A stretch of DNA of 64,000 nt from Laburnicola sp. R22_1 (Eukaryota; Ascomycota; Dothideomycetes; Pleosporales; Didymosphaeriaceae), in contig JACONQ010000018.1 of the NCBI GenBank assembly GCA_014281115.1, positions 496,001 through 560,000 on the forward strand, written 5' to 3'. This document shows, piece by piece, positions 1 to 12,635 of the stretch. Numbering within the stretch: position 1 is the stretch's first letter; each line of letters begins with the position of its first letter. The notes below the pieces were generated by a model that was not told where the DNA came from, did not search any database, and was given only the letters and a program-made list of their open reading frames with translations. Both the position numbers and the translations under genes were made by a program.

Positions 1-2274
1 ATATTATCTCTTAACTAGTAGACTATTAGAAAGCTATAGTGGATCTATGCAGAGTCGCAACTACAGAAGTAGTGTAGGTAATAGAACACTTAACTATAGT
101 TTAGTTATTACGTTCGCAACCTAGTAGTAGCGTAACTATAGTTTGCTATACGCGCAGCGTATAAAGTCTGCCTACTTTTATAATATTAGTAACACCTAGT
201 ATACTAAATCTTTATGTTTAATATATAACTAGTACGACTATCTTTTAAATTTAGCTTTTTATTTATTATATTAAAGATCTTTGTTGTGTAGAGATTCTAA
301 CTAAGGTTAAGTCCGCACTATACACAGAGAGAAGTAAAATAGGAGACACTAAAACCTAGTACCTAGCACACAGTAGTAGTAACAAAATATATATAAAATA
401 ATAATAATTTATTGTTAACAGTAGTTAATAGATAGTCTACTATCTGGCATAACTAAGTTATATATTATCTTTTAACTAGTAAACTATTAGAGAGCTGTAG
501 TAGACTGCGGAGTTGTAACTGCGGGAGTAGTATGAGTAATAAAACACTTAACTATAGTTTAGTTATTGCGCTTATAACCTAGTAGTAGCGTAATTATAGT
601 TTGCTGTACGTATAGTATATAAAGTTTACCTCTTATAATATTAGGGACGCCTAGAACACTAAATCTTTATCTCTTTATCTATTATATTTAGCAATGTAAT
701 AACTTTCTAGCAACCTAATATTGCGTCTAAATTTAATACCTATAGCAACACAACTATTATTAAATTTAGGTAGGGTATAGACAACTAGCTAGGCAAAGTT
801 AAGGATAATCTCTAGAGATTTAGCAACCTTATACAACTAGAAGAATTGTTAAAGGAGTCTCTAGAGCTTATTTTAAAGTACTCTATTAGTAATATCTTTA
901 GGCTAATTTGCTACACCTTATATCTTTAAATTTTAGAGTGCAAGGCACTTCTTTGGTATCTAGATATTAGTAGAGACGCAGTTTTTATAATGTAATAATA
1001 GTATAATATAGAGATTATGCTATATAAGCTTGAAAATATAATTAAAAATAAAGGTAATAAGGACTATAAGGGCAAGAACTAGAGTAAAGGGGAGAAATAG
1101 TTTATTATAATATATAAGACATTAGAGGCGTAGTAGTAGTAGTATAAGAAGCTTATTAAGGTAGTGGCGATTATTTAGGCTACTATTAAGGCGGGGGGCT
1201 GCGAGCGATAAGGGTAAGGGTAAGCGGCGATGGTGGGAGTATAGGGGAGATGGGCGGCGGCGGCGAGGTTCTAAGTGGCGGTATACAGCTCGCTGGTTGT
1301 AAGGAGAAATTTACTATAAGGAAAGAGTTAAATAAAATAGTTAGGTTAGTTGCTATTATAATTGTTGTTATTATTATTATAATAAAAAAATTATTAAAGA
1401 AATTGTTAATTATATAATATAGTGGTTAGTTAAATAGCCGGCTCGGGATTATGTAATATCACGGATTTACCCTAGAAAAGAACTTTATTTATTATATTTA
1501 GTAACGGAATAATATTTTAGTAGTCTAACTACACTACTTCTTTTATATAAGATAGTATAGCTATTATAGAGTTCTAAAAGTATATAAAAGATTAGCTAGA
1601 TAAAGTTAAAGATAATTTCTAAAGATTTAGCAATCTTATATAGCAAGTAGAATTATTAGAGGGGCCTCTTAATCTTAATATTTTTAATAACACCTAGCCC
1701 TAGCTATTTACGCTCTATTATCTAGTCTTATAACTTTAAATCCTAGAGTATAAAGCACTCCTTTAGTACGTAAATAAAGGGTTAAGTTAGGCGTTTATAG
1801 TGTAATAGTAGGACAAAGTAAAAGTATTAATAGAAAAGCTTAAAGATAAGAACTAGCAAAGCAAAGATATAGGATAGCTACTAGATAATAAGTAGTAGTT
1901 TCTTAGAGACTATAAGAGTTTAAAAGCGAGCTATAGCATAAGAAGCTTATAGATATAGTAGTAATTAATTAAAGTGTTATTAAGGTAGGGGACTATAACT
2001 AAGTAATAAAAGTAAGAGTAAGCCGTAGTAGAAGGAGTATAGAGAAGATAGACGGCGGGAAAGTTCTAGGGAGGCGGAATATAGCTTGCTAGTTACAAGG
2101 GGAGATCTACTATAGAAGAAAGTTAATAAAATAGTTAGGTTAGTTGCTATTATAATTATTATTATTATTATAGTAAAAAATATTATTAAAGAAATTAGTA
2201 ATTACGTAACACAGTAGTCAGTTAAACAGCCAGCCCGGAATCACGTGACATTATAGATTGGCCCTAGGGGAGAA
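1..2274 (-). mobile_element. Older copy of retroposon family B, interrupted by a younger copy
   Basis: Two blocks (1-270 and 1497-2274) read continuously into each other once the insert at 271-1482 and one target-site copy are removed, and they match the same family elsewhere (28278-29195 plus 36966-37315). The sense strand is inferred to be minus, because the constant end of the family lies at the low-coordinate side; that end of this copy is outside the window. The 5' end is near 2274. No open reading frame survives and the DNA is rich in TA. No RT domain is visible, so the copy may be non-autonomous. Confidence 0.7.
271..1482 (-). mobile_element. Full-length retroposon family B copy (about 1.2 kb)
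   Basis: The copy starts with the family's constant terminus (TTAAAGATCTT on plus, so sense ends AAGATCTTTAA) and ends at 1482. It is bounded by a 14-bp target-site duplication: TTTTATTTATTATA at 257-270 and CTTTATTTATTATA at 1483-1496, differing only by C/T. It is inserted into an older copy of its own family. The segment 1190-1290 is unusually GC-rich for this region. Long variable TSDs, a constant 3' end and 5' truncation in sister copies indicate target-primed reverse transcription, as in LINEs and SINEs. No coding sequence is seen. Confidence 0.75.
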
Positions 2275-5200
2275 TTATACTTAGGTATATAAGCAAAGAA
2301 GTAATAGTACTAAAGTAGTTCTTTAAGAAACTTAGGCTTAATTTAAGATATATATAGAATATTTTCTGTAATAATTAATAAATAATCTAATTAGTTATTA
2401 GAAAGAATAAGCGCATAAATACTCGCCTAGGCTATATTAATATTTAGAATATATAGCTACGTTAAGGGTATATAAAAGATTATTAAAGATTACCTACTTA
2501 AAAATAAGTAGTACTCTAGTAGATAGACTTATAAAAGCGCTTACTTAATAGTAGTTTACTTGCTTTAAAGAGCTTCTAATTCTTAAGAATATAAGTAGAC
2601 TTATTATAAAGAAAGTATAAGTTATAAATTTATTATAAATTTAAGCTCTATAAAGCTACTACCTATTTAGGAGACTTATATAAATAAGATCTTAATATAA
2701 AGCTCTATAGGCGCAGACTAATGTCTATCTACTATATGTAATCTAAAATAGATCTAGTTATTTACTTCTTTAAGAGAATATTAAGTAGCTTATTAAGAAA
2801 TATATACTAGTTTATAATTATAGTAGCTTAATAAATAAATAAAATATTATAAGTAGCCTTATAACGCTCTAGGCTAGATTCCTTTTAGTTAGTCTAGCTA
2901 TAGTAGGGAGCACTTTTTAGGTCTAATAGTTTCTCTATTAAGATATAAGGAGATAATGCTCTTTCTAGATTAATATTATTATTGCTAATAGGATTAGAAC
3001 GCTTAGGCTAAAATTAGGACTACTTAATAGATAGTGCGACGTTTTTAAGCAACTTATTAGCTAGTTTAGAGCTAGTAACTAAAGGCTCTAAATAATTAGC
3101 ACTATACTAGAAAGAGTTTTATAGTAGGGATAAGGTGACTAATAAGCAGATTAAATACTTTATTTACTACTCTAGTAAGTAAAACTAATAGTCCTAGAGT
3201 AATTACAAGGACTACGCAATTAATTACTAAATGCTAAAGTACGCTAAGCTAAATAATTCTAAGGATTTATACTATACTAGGCGAATAGATCTCTAAATCT
3301 CTATAGTTTCTAAGATTGTTATTAATTGTTAGAAGAAGTATAGTGCTTAAGTGATACTTTAAGATTATTAATAAGAGTACTAGTATTAGCTAATTTAGAG
3401 GTTTGACCTTAATTCTCTTAAGTAATTATTACTAAGGATTAAAAATAAGCATTAATATCTTCTTTTAGACAAGTAATAGAACTAATTAGATCTACAACTT
3501 TCTACTAAGAGGATGTTCCTAATTCTTAATTATATTAAGTAGTTAATACTCTAGCTTATCTAGTTAAGTCTAAAATGCGCACTATAATATTCTAAGGGCA
3601 ATAACTATATAGCTTTAATTAAAGTAGATTAAGCTTTACTTAAGAGAGTATAATAATTAATTATAGCTAGAGTATTAAACTTGCGCTTTAAGGAGTTATT
3701 AGTTATATAAATAACTTATTTCTTTTAATAAGTAAAGCTAAGTAATCTTATATAGAGTAGAAGTAGGTAGGTAAAATAGATTATAAACACTGGTAACCTA
3801 AGTAAATTACTGCGCATTAATTATAGCTATAGGGACACAAATACACTAACTAGAAGATTAGTTAATTAACTAATTTGCAATTATATAATCTTACAGTACA
3901 CTTAAACTAGTCTAAGTAGCACTATGCTAAATATCCTAACTCTAATTAGAAGTGTAATTAAGCGTTAATATAGAATAATCTATATTATAGAATAAAAGCC
4001 CTTAATTAGATAAACTTAATTAAGTAAGATTAATCTAACTTATAGGGATATTCTTAACTAGTGTAATAGCGCTGCAATCTTTTATAAAAGACTAGGTCTT
4101 ACTACCCTTACTTAAAAGAAAATTAGAAAATAGAGTACTACTTTCCTTTATCTTCTTCTTACTTAAATATATTTTTAAGCAATTCTTAAGACACTTTATA
4201 AGATTAGGGTAAGAAGATTAGTACTATATAGATTAATAAATAATTTGAAAAAATATATATAATTATTAACTAAAGTGTTATTTGCCTTATACTAAATAAA
4301 CAAGCGCGCCTTTTCTTTAAGCTTTTTAGGTCTAGAGAATATTAGTAAAGTAAGAGCACTAAAGAGAATTAAGAGTTTATATAAAGGCTTATATGGTTTT
4401 TTTTTGCGACTAAGGTGTTTCTAATAAAAATATTATAATAATAGCAGTTATTTCTCCAACTATTTTATATATAGAAAAGTATTTTAAGGTGTTAATAAAA
4501 AGAGATTAGCGTATTATAAGCAAGCTAAGCGAGCTTAGCAGGCTTAGCGCACGCACTCTAAATAAAAAATCTATATATACAATATAATAAGGCTATATTG
4601 CTATACTATAGTTTAAAGTGGGGGAGGAAAGGTATAAGATAGCGCTAGCACTTTAACTAGTACAACGCTATAACTATTATCTCTCTTAACTATTATTTCT
4701 AAAGATTACTAGAAGTAATACCTATATTAGCAGGTTTGTACTGCTTATAAGATATATACTAAGTAGAAGCTTATATATACTATAGGTATACTAATACTTT
4801 ATTTTTATATTAAAGTTAACATTTAAGAGACTTCTACCGCTATTGCTATTATTTTATTTTCTATTATTATTCTAAGCCCTAATACTAATACTACTATTAA
4901 CGCTGTCTAAAAGTACGCTCTAATAATCTGTCCGCTTAAAGTTGCTAGATCTATACTAGAGTACTACTTTACCTAGAAGATTATTAATAGATTAAAGTAA
5001 AAGAAGGTATACCTTAGCCTATATAAGGTAGTCCTAGTATACTAGTTAGGCTAGCAATATATTAGTAACTATAGACGTAGTAATAGATATAGAGACTTTC
5101 TACTATACCTATAATGCCTTGCGTTACTATATACTAGGAAGAAGATAAATAAAGACAGAATTAAAGATAGAAAAGAGAAGATAATAGTGTTTATTAATAA

Positions 5201-6619
5201 GTTGCTAAAGGAGAAAAGTAGTGCGTAGATATATTACATTCTTATAGTTATTATAGCGTTAGATAGTAAGCGCGTTATATAAGTGTACTATGTAGTAGCG
5301 CGCAAATACAGCGCAATTACTAATAATAAAGTAATAGTTAGTTTGCTATATACGCTTTAAGTAAATTTAATAGGTGTTAGAGCTCTTATAGATAATTAGG
5401 AGGCGGGTGCACAGTAACTGCTATTATATTAGTAGAGACTAGGAGTAGACTATATTTTTAGGCACTGTACTAGAGCGGCCCTTTTATTCTAACCTACGCA
5501 GGCTTAAATTAAAAAAATGGGGTTAAAAAGGGCAATTAATACTAAATAAATAATGCGACCCTAAAGGCCTATATATATAACTAGACATATAATAATAGTT
5601 GTGCGTATTTAAGTGTTTACTTAATATATTCTTAAAACACCTACTATTTAAGCTACTAAGAAAACTAGATTTAAGGCATCGTCTATATAAATACCTACGC
5701 TTAGGGCTATATATTTAAGTAGAAGCTAAATTAAGCTTGTCTTCTTTACTCTTCTTATTTATAGGAGTTTTAGAATTAATTATAGACTTAGGTTCGCCTA
5801 AGGGTTTAGCTATAGGAGCAACTTAATTATTATCTTTTAACTTTAAAGTTTTCTTACGTAATTAGAGAAGCTCCTTAAGAGGCTTAGATTACTTAGGCGT
5901 TGTAGTTTAAGCGCGTTTCTATTTTAATACCTTTTTCTTAGTTATTATATATATGCTTAGAGGATTAGTAGAGCTCTTATTAGAAGCCTAATTTAATAGA
6001 CAGCTAGATTAGCGCATTAGTAATAAAAGTTAAGCAATCTATTTTTATAATTCTTTAGTCTTATACTTAAGCTTTTATTAACTAAGTTTTACTTAAAATT
6101 TTATAGACTCGCAAATTAGTATATTGTGTACGTTCTAGTTAATAGTTAATAATTAAGTAGAAAATTGGAGGTAGGGACAATTAACTTACTCCTATAGAAA
6201 AACTAACTAGGAGAACTAAGAAAAGAAATAGAGAGCAAACAAGCAGAGTTTATTATTAATAAAGAGCTATGATAGGCTTATATAACTGCAAACGCTTAAA
6301 GAATTGCGCTATTATAAGCAATTAGTTACTTAGTTAGGTACTTAACTTATAAGCTAATTAAAGGTAGAATTATTTTAAGCCTTATTATATAAGTAGGCAC
6401 GCTGCTTACACAGCCTATCTAGGGGGTGTGTTATAGAAATAAGACTCTAACTAGGTGCAATTATATGCCTATAATTATATAAGCAGTACTATTTTAGCCC
6501 TACTTCTTTTTATAAGCGTATATATAGTTTAGCCCTTTAGCTACTTTTCTTATATAGAAAGCTTATCCACTTCGCTCACTAAATCTAAGATTCTAGCTCG
6601 TTTTCCTTTAACACCTACT
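2275..6619. other. RIP-degraded AT-rich DNA, unclassified
   Basis: This stretch has no open reading frame of note. Long plus-strand runs around 3.1-4.2 kb and 4.9-5.3 kb are interrupted almost only by TAA and TAG, which suggests ruined coding sequence of one or more transposons. I could not match any of it to a known domain by eye. Confidence 0.5.
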
Positions 6620-6935
6620 CTGTGCGACCCTAATCTAACCTATAGCCTATGAAACCCTAACCTAGCCTATACCTATTACTAGCGCAAAATCTATAGGTAG
6701 AGGTTCGGTTAGGGTTAGGGTCTTATATAAGAGAACCTAACTCTAACCTAATCTATACCCATTTACCAGCCTAGTTTATATAACTCTAACCTAATCTATA
6801 GCCTATATAACTTTAACTTAACTTATACCTATTACTAGTATAAAATCTATAGGTAGAGGTTTGGTTAGAGTTAGGGTCTTATATAAAGAAACCTAACTCC
6901 AATCTAACCTATACCTATTTGCCAGCCTAACTAAG
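6620..6935. repeat. Tandem duplication with telomere-like words
   Basis: A unit of about 155 bp is present twice (compare ACCTATTACTAG at 6671 and at 6826). Each unit holds forms of AACCCTAA on one side and GGTTAGGGTTAGGGT (6708-6722) on the other, so it is also imperfectly palindromic. The hexamer TTAGGG is the usual filamentous-fungal telomere repeat, but only two adjacent units occur and the surroundings are transposon debris. Confidence 0.6.
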
Positions 6936-7224
6936 AGATTTCTAATAAAAATATTATAATAATAGTAGTTATCTCTTCTACTATTATAAATATAGAAAAG
7001 TGTTTTAAGGTAGTATTAATAAAAAGAGGTTAAGATTTTTATGTATTATTAATTGACTATCTAGGAGTAGAATAATAAAGGCTTTTATCTTAAATAATAT
7101 AATAAAAAAGCAGAGACCTCTACTTAGAAGACTTATATAAGTAAAGTTTTTATAGGAAAAGTTACTATGTTATATATAGAATAACTAGTAGTTAAAATTT
7201 AAAGTATAAATAATAATAATAATA

Positions 7225-7427
7225 TAACGTTAATTTACCTACCTAGGAGTAGAACGATAAAGGCTTTTATCTCAAATAACATAATAAAGAAAGCAGAGCC
7301 CCCTGCTTAGTAATTAAAAAGAGCGTAAAAATAATAATAATACTTATCTTTTTTTGTTATATTATTTAAGATAAAAGCCTTTATTATTCTACCTCTAGGT
7401 AGTTAATTAATAACACATAATACTTAT
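7225..7427. mobile_element. Two SINE-like family M copies in opposite orientation
   Basis: A plus-direction copy (about 7225-7330) and a reverse copy (7348-7417) share a core reading ATAAAGGCTTTTATC and an AAGCAGAGCCC-like word. The reverse copy is flanked by TAATACTTAT at 7338-7347 and 7418-7427. The plus-direction copy is flanked by ATAATAATA-type sequence on both sides, which is low complexity and so weak evidence. A further plus-direction copy lies at about 7030-7125. Confidence 0.6.
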
Positions 7428-7439
7428 ATAAAATAGGTA

Positions 7440-7704
7440 TTAAAAATATTTAGTATATAGAGATTCTAACTAAGGTTAAGTCTATACTATATATAGTAAA
7501 AAGTAAGATATAAGGTACTAAAATCAAGTACCTAGTATTAAAGATTTTTATTATATTAAGATTCTAACTAACGTTAAATCCGCACTATATATAGAGAGGA
7601 GTAAAACAAAAGGCACTAAAACCTAGTACCTAGTATATAGTAGTAGTAATAAAATATACATAAAATAATAATAATTTTATTATTATTATTCTGTATAGTG
7701 GTCT
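7440..7704 (-). mobile_element. Two 5'-truncated family B fragments
   Basis: Two direct copies of the family B 3' end begin at 7440 (TTAAAAATATT) and 7538 (TTAAAGATTTT). The second is flanked by AGTACCTAGTA (7527-7537) and AGTATCTAGTA (7705-7715), a likely 11-bp target-site duplication with one C/T difference. Both are heavily mutated. Confidence 0.55.
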
Positions 7705-8021
7705 AGTATCTAGTATATAGTAGTGGTCTAAAGCTATTTTATTTCTTTTTTACTAAAGTTCTAAGTAGTCTCTTTATAAAAGTTTTACTTATAAAAGTCT
7801 TATACTAAGACTACTAAGCTTACTTAGTAGTTTAAACATACTTTTTTATAATTATCTTTTTACACTCTTTTTAATTACTAAGTAAGAGGCTTTACCTTTT
7901 TTATTATATTATTTAAGATAAAAGCCTTTATTATTCTATTCCTAAGTAGTTAATTAATAATATATAGCAGTAGTAATAAAATGTATATAAAATAATAATA
8001 ATTTTATTATTAAGATTTTAT

Positions 8022-8110
8022 GTGTGGCGTTATATTAACTATCTAGGGATAGCACAATAAAGGCTTTCATCTCAAATAATATAACAAAAAAAGCAGAGTC
8101 CCCTGCTTAG
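8022..8110. mobile_element. SINE-like family M copy with perfect TSD
   Basis: An 89-bp insert is flanked by identical TAAGATTTTAT at 8011-8021 and 8111-8121. It begins GTGTGGCGTTA, the constant end of the family, and stops at CCCTGCTTAG, earlier than the copy at 9819-9934, so the opposite end is variable. Reverse-oriented relatives lie at about 7860-7970 and 8190-8290. Confidence 0.7.
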
Positions 8111-9818
8111 TAAGATTTTATATAGTAGTATTATTAATAGTAAGTAATAAAGAGTCTACTATCTAGTATAACTAGGTTATATATTATTTCTTCTCTTGTT
8201 AATTACTAAGCAAAGGGCTCTGCTTTTTTTTATATTATTTAAGATAAAACGCTTTATTATTTTACTCTTTCCTTCTAGGCAGGAGTATAAACTATCTCCA
8301 CTTATTAGTTTTTAAGTGGCCCTACTGCGTTTAACTACTGCGTTGTTTTATTGCATTACTAGCGCCCATATAATATTATATAATATTGTATGCATACTAA
8401 GCTCTAGGACTAGAGTGTATTAAAGTTTTTATAACGCCTCCTCTAGTTTCTAAGACAACTAACCCTACAATAATAACACCTTAACTTACTTTCCCACCTG
8501 CCGCGTTACTAGATAATTAACACATACCTTTTAACCTTTTACTACTCTATTACTAGATAATTAATAATTTAGAACCTCTACTTTACTCTGCTACTATAAT
8601 ATATAATGTATTTATAATATATAATGTATTACGCGTGCGCTCTCTACTTCTAATACTAAATAGCACCCTAACACTTTGCTAGCCTTACTCTACCTATTAT
8701 CTATAGAAGTTCTATAGTATAAGCATATATTTATATATTTGCCACACCTTTAGCACCTACTTAGTATAACTCCTGTCTTTAAAGTAAGTAGCTATTAATT
8801 AGACATTTACTATTAGATAGTAATTACTATAAGCTACGTAGGAGTATATAGCCACTAATCTAGACTCTTACTATATAAAAATATCTATATTTTTTTAGTT
8901 CTTATCCTTAATAATTGTAAGCACCTTATACCTAAACTAGCATAAGGTAATCTATATTATAAGACTTATTCTACCTTTAATCCTAAGCTCCTACTTACTA
9001 AAATTTATATTCTCTTTAATATAGCAATCTAATTCTATAGTAACTATTTACTCGCTATATAGGTTCTTAGTATAAATACCTATATAGTTTTTTATATTAA
9101 GTAGCGTCTAGCTATTATACCTAGATATATTATTATTTATATCTTTTAGATAGGGGCGTAACACTACACGTCTAGTAGTAATAGCGTCTTTAGGGCAAAG
9201 AATAGATATAGCAACCTTAAAATCTTACGTAATAATTAAATATTTTATATAGTAGATAGATAAACACTTAATCTCTAGTTATAGATTTTATATTATATTT
9301 GTGTAGGCAACTATATATTATATTATTAACTACCTCTAGTATAAAGGGCTAATTTGTACGTGCTAATAAATAGTTCCTAGCCTAACCTATTTTACTACTT
9401 TGCCTTTTTTTAATATGTTTTTAGCACACCTATAGCTTTTCCTTATAGCGTTATACTATATACTAAAAGGTCTGCGATATTTCTCTTTCTAATATTATTT
9501 TACTCTTAGATAGTTAATTAATAATATATATATTATTTTTAACTAGTAAACTATTAGAAAGCTATAGTAGACTATAGAGATATAATTATAAAAGTAGTAT
9601 AGGTAATAAAATAGTAAAATTATAGTTTACTATATATATAGTATATAAGTCTTTTATAATATGAGTAATACTTAGTATACTAAATTTTTATTTTTAATAT
9701 ATAATTAGTACTACTATTTGTTAAATCTAGCTTTTTATTTATTATATCTAGTAACGTAATACTATTTTAGCGCTCTAAGTATACTACTTCTACTTAGATA
9801 TATAATAGGTATATAGAT

Positions 9819-9934
9819 GTGGCGTTAATAAATCTACCTAGGAGTAGGATAACAAAGGCTTTTATCTTAAATAACATGATAAAAAAGCAGAGCCCTCTGC
9901 TTAGTAATTAAACAGAGCGTATAAAAGGTAATTA
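9819..9934. mobile_element. SINE-like family M copy, 116 bp, with 13-bp TSD
   Basis: The insert begins GTGGCGTTAATAA and is flanked by TAGGTATATAGAT at 9806-9818 and 9935-9947, a perfect match. It extends about 27 bp further at the variable end than the copy at 8022-8110. A 13-bp duplication suits a retroposon or long-TSD element better than a Tc1-type DNA transposon, which duplicates TA. Confidence 0.7.
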
Positions 9935-10094
9935 TAGGTATATAGATAGACTATATATATAGTCTTACTTAGAATCTTATTTAGAACTATACTAGTCCTA
10001 AAGAAAAAATAGCTAAGAATAATATAAGTAAGAGAAATATATCTTAGTGTAAGGGTACTATGGGGGTTATTACGCCGTATATAAAATAATAGTA

Positions 10095-10254
10095 GATATT
10101 AGAATTTAAATATAAGATTGTAGTAATACCTATATAAGGTAAGTACGTAGGTAAGCTATATATATAGCCTTGCTTAGAACCTTGCTTAGTAATCGCGCTA
10201 GTCCTAAAAGGGTAATATAATATAAGCGAGGGGCCCACACCTTAAATTAGTAAC
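10095..10254. repeat. Dispersed repeat, copy 1 (pair with 18583-18744)
   Basis: About 160 bp match 18583-18744 in the same orientation, including TTGCTTAGAACCTT, AATCGCGCTAGTCC and AAAAGGGTAATATAA. Part of the same sequence also appears just upstream at 9940-10040. Differences are mostly G/A and C/T transitions, as RIP would leave. A short minus-strand open frame here is an accident of the repeat. Confidence 0.6.
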
Positions 10255-10370
10255 ACTACTTCCTCCTCTATAGTAGTAACTCTAGTGTTGCTAAGATTCT
10301 CCTAACTATATATTAATCTTTAAATAACTATCTTGTTTTTTTTACACTTTAGTACGCTCTATTACGCTCT

Positions 10371-10430
10371 ATTACGTACTATTATACTTAATTACGTACT
10401 ATTATACTTAATTACGTACTATTATATTCT
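10371..10430. repeat. 20-bp tandem repeat, three units
   Basis: The unit ATTACGTACTATTATACTTA occurs twice and then once more with a changed 3' end. It is preceded by shorter 10-bp variants of ATTACGCTCT from about 10351. Confidence 0.8.
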
Positions 10431-12055
10431 ATTACACTCTATTTTTAACTATTCTAGCCCTTATAGTAATTTATACTAAACTACTACAAATGTCTATAAA
10501 GTCTATAAGTGTTTATTAATCTAAATTATTAACGTCTATTAGAGTTATATTATTAGTACTATTATTAGTACTATTGTTGCATAAGTTAGTACGTACAGTC
10601 CTACTATCTATTGCTAACATAAGACCTATATCTATTTATCTCTAGGCATCTAAGTAGGTATCTGCGATAAGAATGGTGGCAAGGTATATAATAACGTTCT
10701 AACGTGTAATAATATTATTAAAGTTATGCAGTATAGTAGGTTTCTTTAGGTTCTTGGCGTGAAATCTAGTAACAAAATAAGGGCAATTAAGTAAGTTGTA
10801 GTGGGGCTCTTATAAGGGCTCTTTAAAACTATCTTATAAGACCTTATACTTTATAGCACTATAGTTAGACATATAAGAATCTTTTTTTAATTTATTTAAC
10901 TAGTACATATAGTCTTTACCTTATACTCCTTATCTATTTATTTATCTAGTAGTATATTATCTTTGTTATACGTCTATCTATTAAGTAGTTGCTTATTATA
11001 TAGGTGTAGTAGCGATAGGTAGAAAATATTATATAAACAGCCTATTTCCTTAGGTAAGTTAAACTTGTACGCCATATTATTAATAACTTATACTATAGAA
11101 AAAGGTTCCCTATTCTTATAGTTAAGTAAAGAGCTAGGCCTCTTCTTCTTAAGGTTTCGCGCGTCTAATATTACCTTATTACTAACCTTAAAAAATAGTG
11201 CTAGTGTGCACTTTATATTAGTATACTTAGTTTACTTAGCTTATGCCTATTATAAATTATTGCGTAAAAAGTTACGTAAGTAGGTAAGAGAGTTAATAAA
11301 GTTATCTACGTATTAATAATATATATAGGCGAGTGCTATTAGTAGGCGATTATTAGTAGATACTATAAGTGGGCGCTTACTAGTGTTAGCGTCCCTACCT
11401 ACTAACTTAATATTATATATTTGCGTAGATTCTATACTATTATGTGGTAAGTAGCTTTTAGTGGCAATAAAAGATGCTACACTAGTTAACTTGCTAACTA
11501 ATAAATTAGTAACAAATTCTACTATAGGTAAGTATAGAGCCTAGTTATCCTATTAGTAGTTAATATACGCGCGTAAGTACTTCTTTAGTATAGCGTTAGT
11601 AACCTCTATCTAACTATTAGTCTTAGGATGCTAGCTAGTAGATAGTTGCTGCTTTATACTAAGACGTTTATAGAGTTATTTTTAGAAGTGTAATATAAAC
11701 TATTAACTATAGTTACTAATAATATCCTTTAGAAAACTCTTTTTGCGCTAGATATAGGTAATAAAGGCCTCTATAACTGCCTCTGCTATAATCTTAACTA
11801 TAGGGATAAACTTCTTTTTCCTACTAAGCTAGTCTATAATAACTATAATAGCTATATAGACTTTCCTATTATGATAAAAAGGTAGTAAGCTAATAATAAA
11901 GTCTATTAATATTAATATCTAGTAATAGTTTAAGATTAGCAGCAGATGCAACAAACTATATTTAGTATTATAGTATAGTTTACTATAGTAATAGAATATA
12001 TAGGTATAAACGTAGTGGGCGATAGTGTGTATTATATATAGCTAGTAGTACTAGC

Positions 12056-12127
12056 AACTAATATATTTATAAGTACTCTTGTAACTAATATATTTATAAG
12101 TACTCTTATAACTAATATATTTAGTAG
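12056..12127. repeat. 27-bp tandem repeat, about 2.6 units
   Basis: The unit begins AACTAATATATTTATAAG. It repeats at 12056, 12083 and 12110, within the degraded Gypsy element. Confidence 0.8.
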
Positions 12128-12530
12128 TAACGCTATTATATACTTACTTAAGAATGCGCATATAGAGTTCTTTATTATTAGGAATATATAGTTCGTTCTT
12201 ACTATATAGTAGCCGTTTGCTTAGCTAATAGCTAGTAATCTTAATTCTAAGTTTCTATTTAAGGAGCTTCTCTAGTAAACGCTAGGCCTTAGTTCTAATA
12301 GCAATAATAATACCTTAGACTATCTTATTAGAAGCGTAGGCTATCTTAATATTCTTAAGCAGTTGCGCTATTTCCTTAGTCTCTATTATAGTTATAGTAA
12401 TAGAATTATTATTATTATTAGTGGCGAGTTTAGCTATATAGTATAATATAGCTATAAGCTATAGGCTAGAGTAACAACTCTTATTTAGTAAGCGTAAGCG
12501 GCAGCAATTATATAATATAACTCTTTGCCC

Positions 12531-12635
12531 CACTGTGTGTTAGGTACTAGATTATAGTGCCTCCTATTTTACTCCTCTCTGTGTATAGTGCAGACTCGAC
12601 CTTGGTTAGAATCTTTACACGACGAAGATCTTTAA
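12531..12635 (+). mobile_element. 5'-truncated family B fragment, sense plus, with 13-bp TSD
   Basis: The insert ends in GACGAAGATCTTTAA, the constant 3' terminus of family B, here on the plus strand and so opposite to the other copies. It is flanked by TAACTCTTTGCCC (12518-12530) and TAACTCTTTGCTC (12636-12648), which differ by one C/T. Only about 105 bp of the 3' end was copied in. It interrupts the Gypsy polyprotein remains. Confidence 0.8.

Noticed and set aside
271..700. Reading the family B repeat as an LTR
   Set aside because: Copies carry 11-15 bp duplications and variable truncation, not 5-bp duplications and paired ends.
2275..6500. Possible Starship captain (DUF3435-type) or other transposase remnant
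   Set aside because: Long stop-ridden plus-strand peptide runs exist, but I could not recognise a single defining motif.
10044..10238. 64-residue minus-strand ORF in AT-rich DNA
   Set aside because: It lies in a dispersed repeat whose second copy (18583-18744) does not keep the frame.
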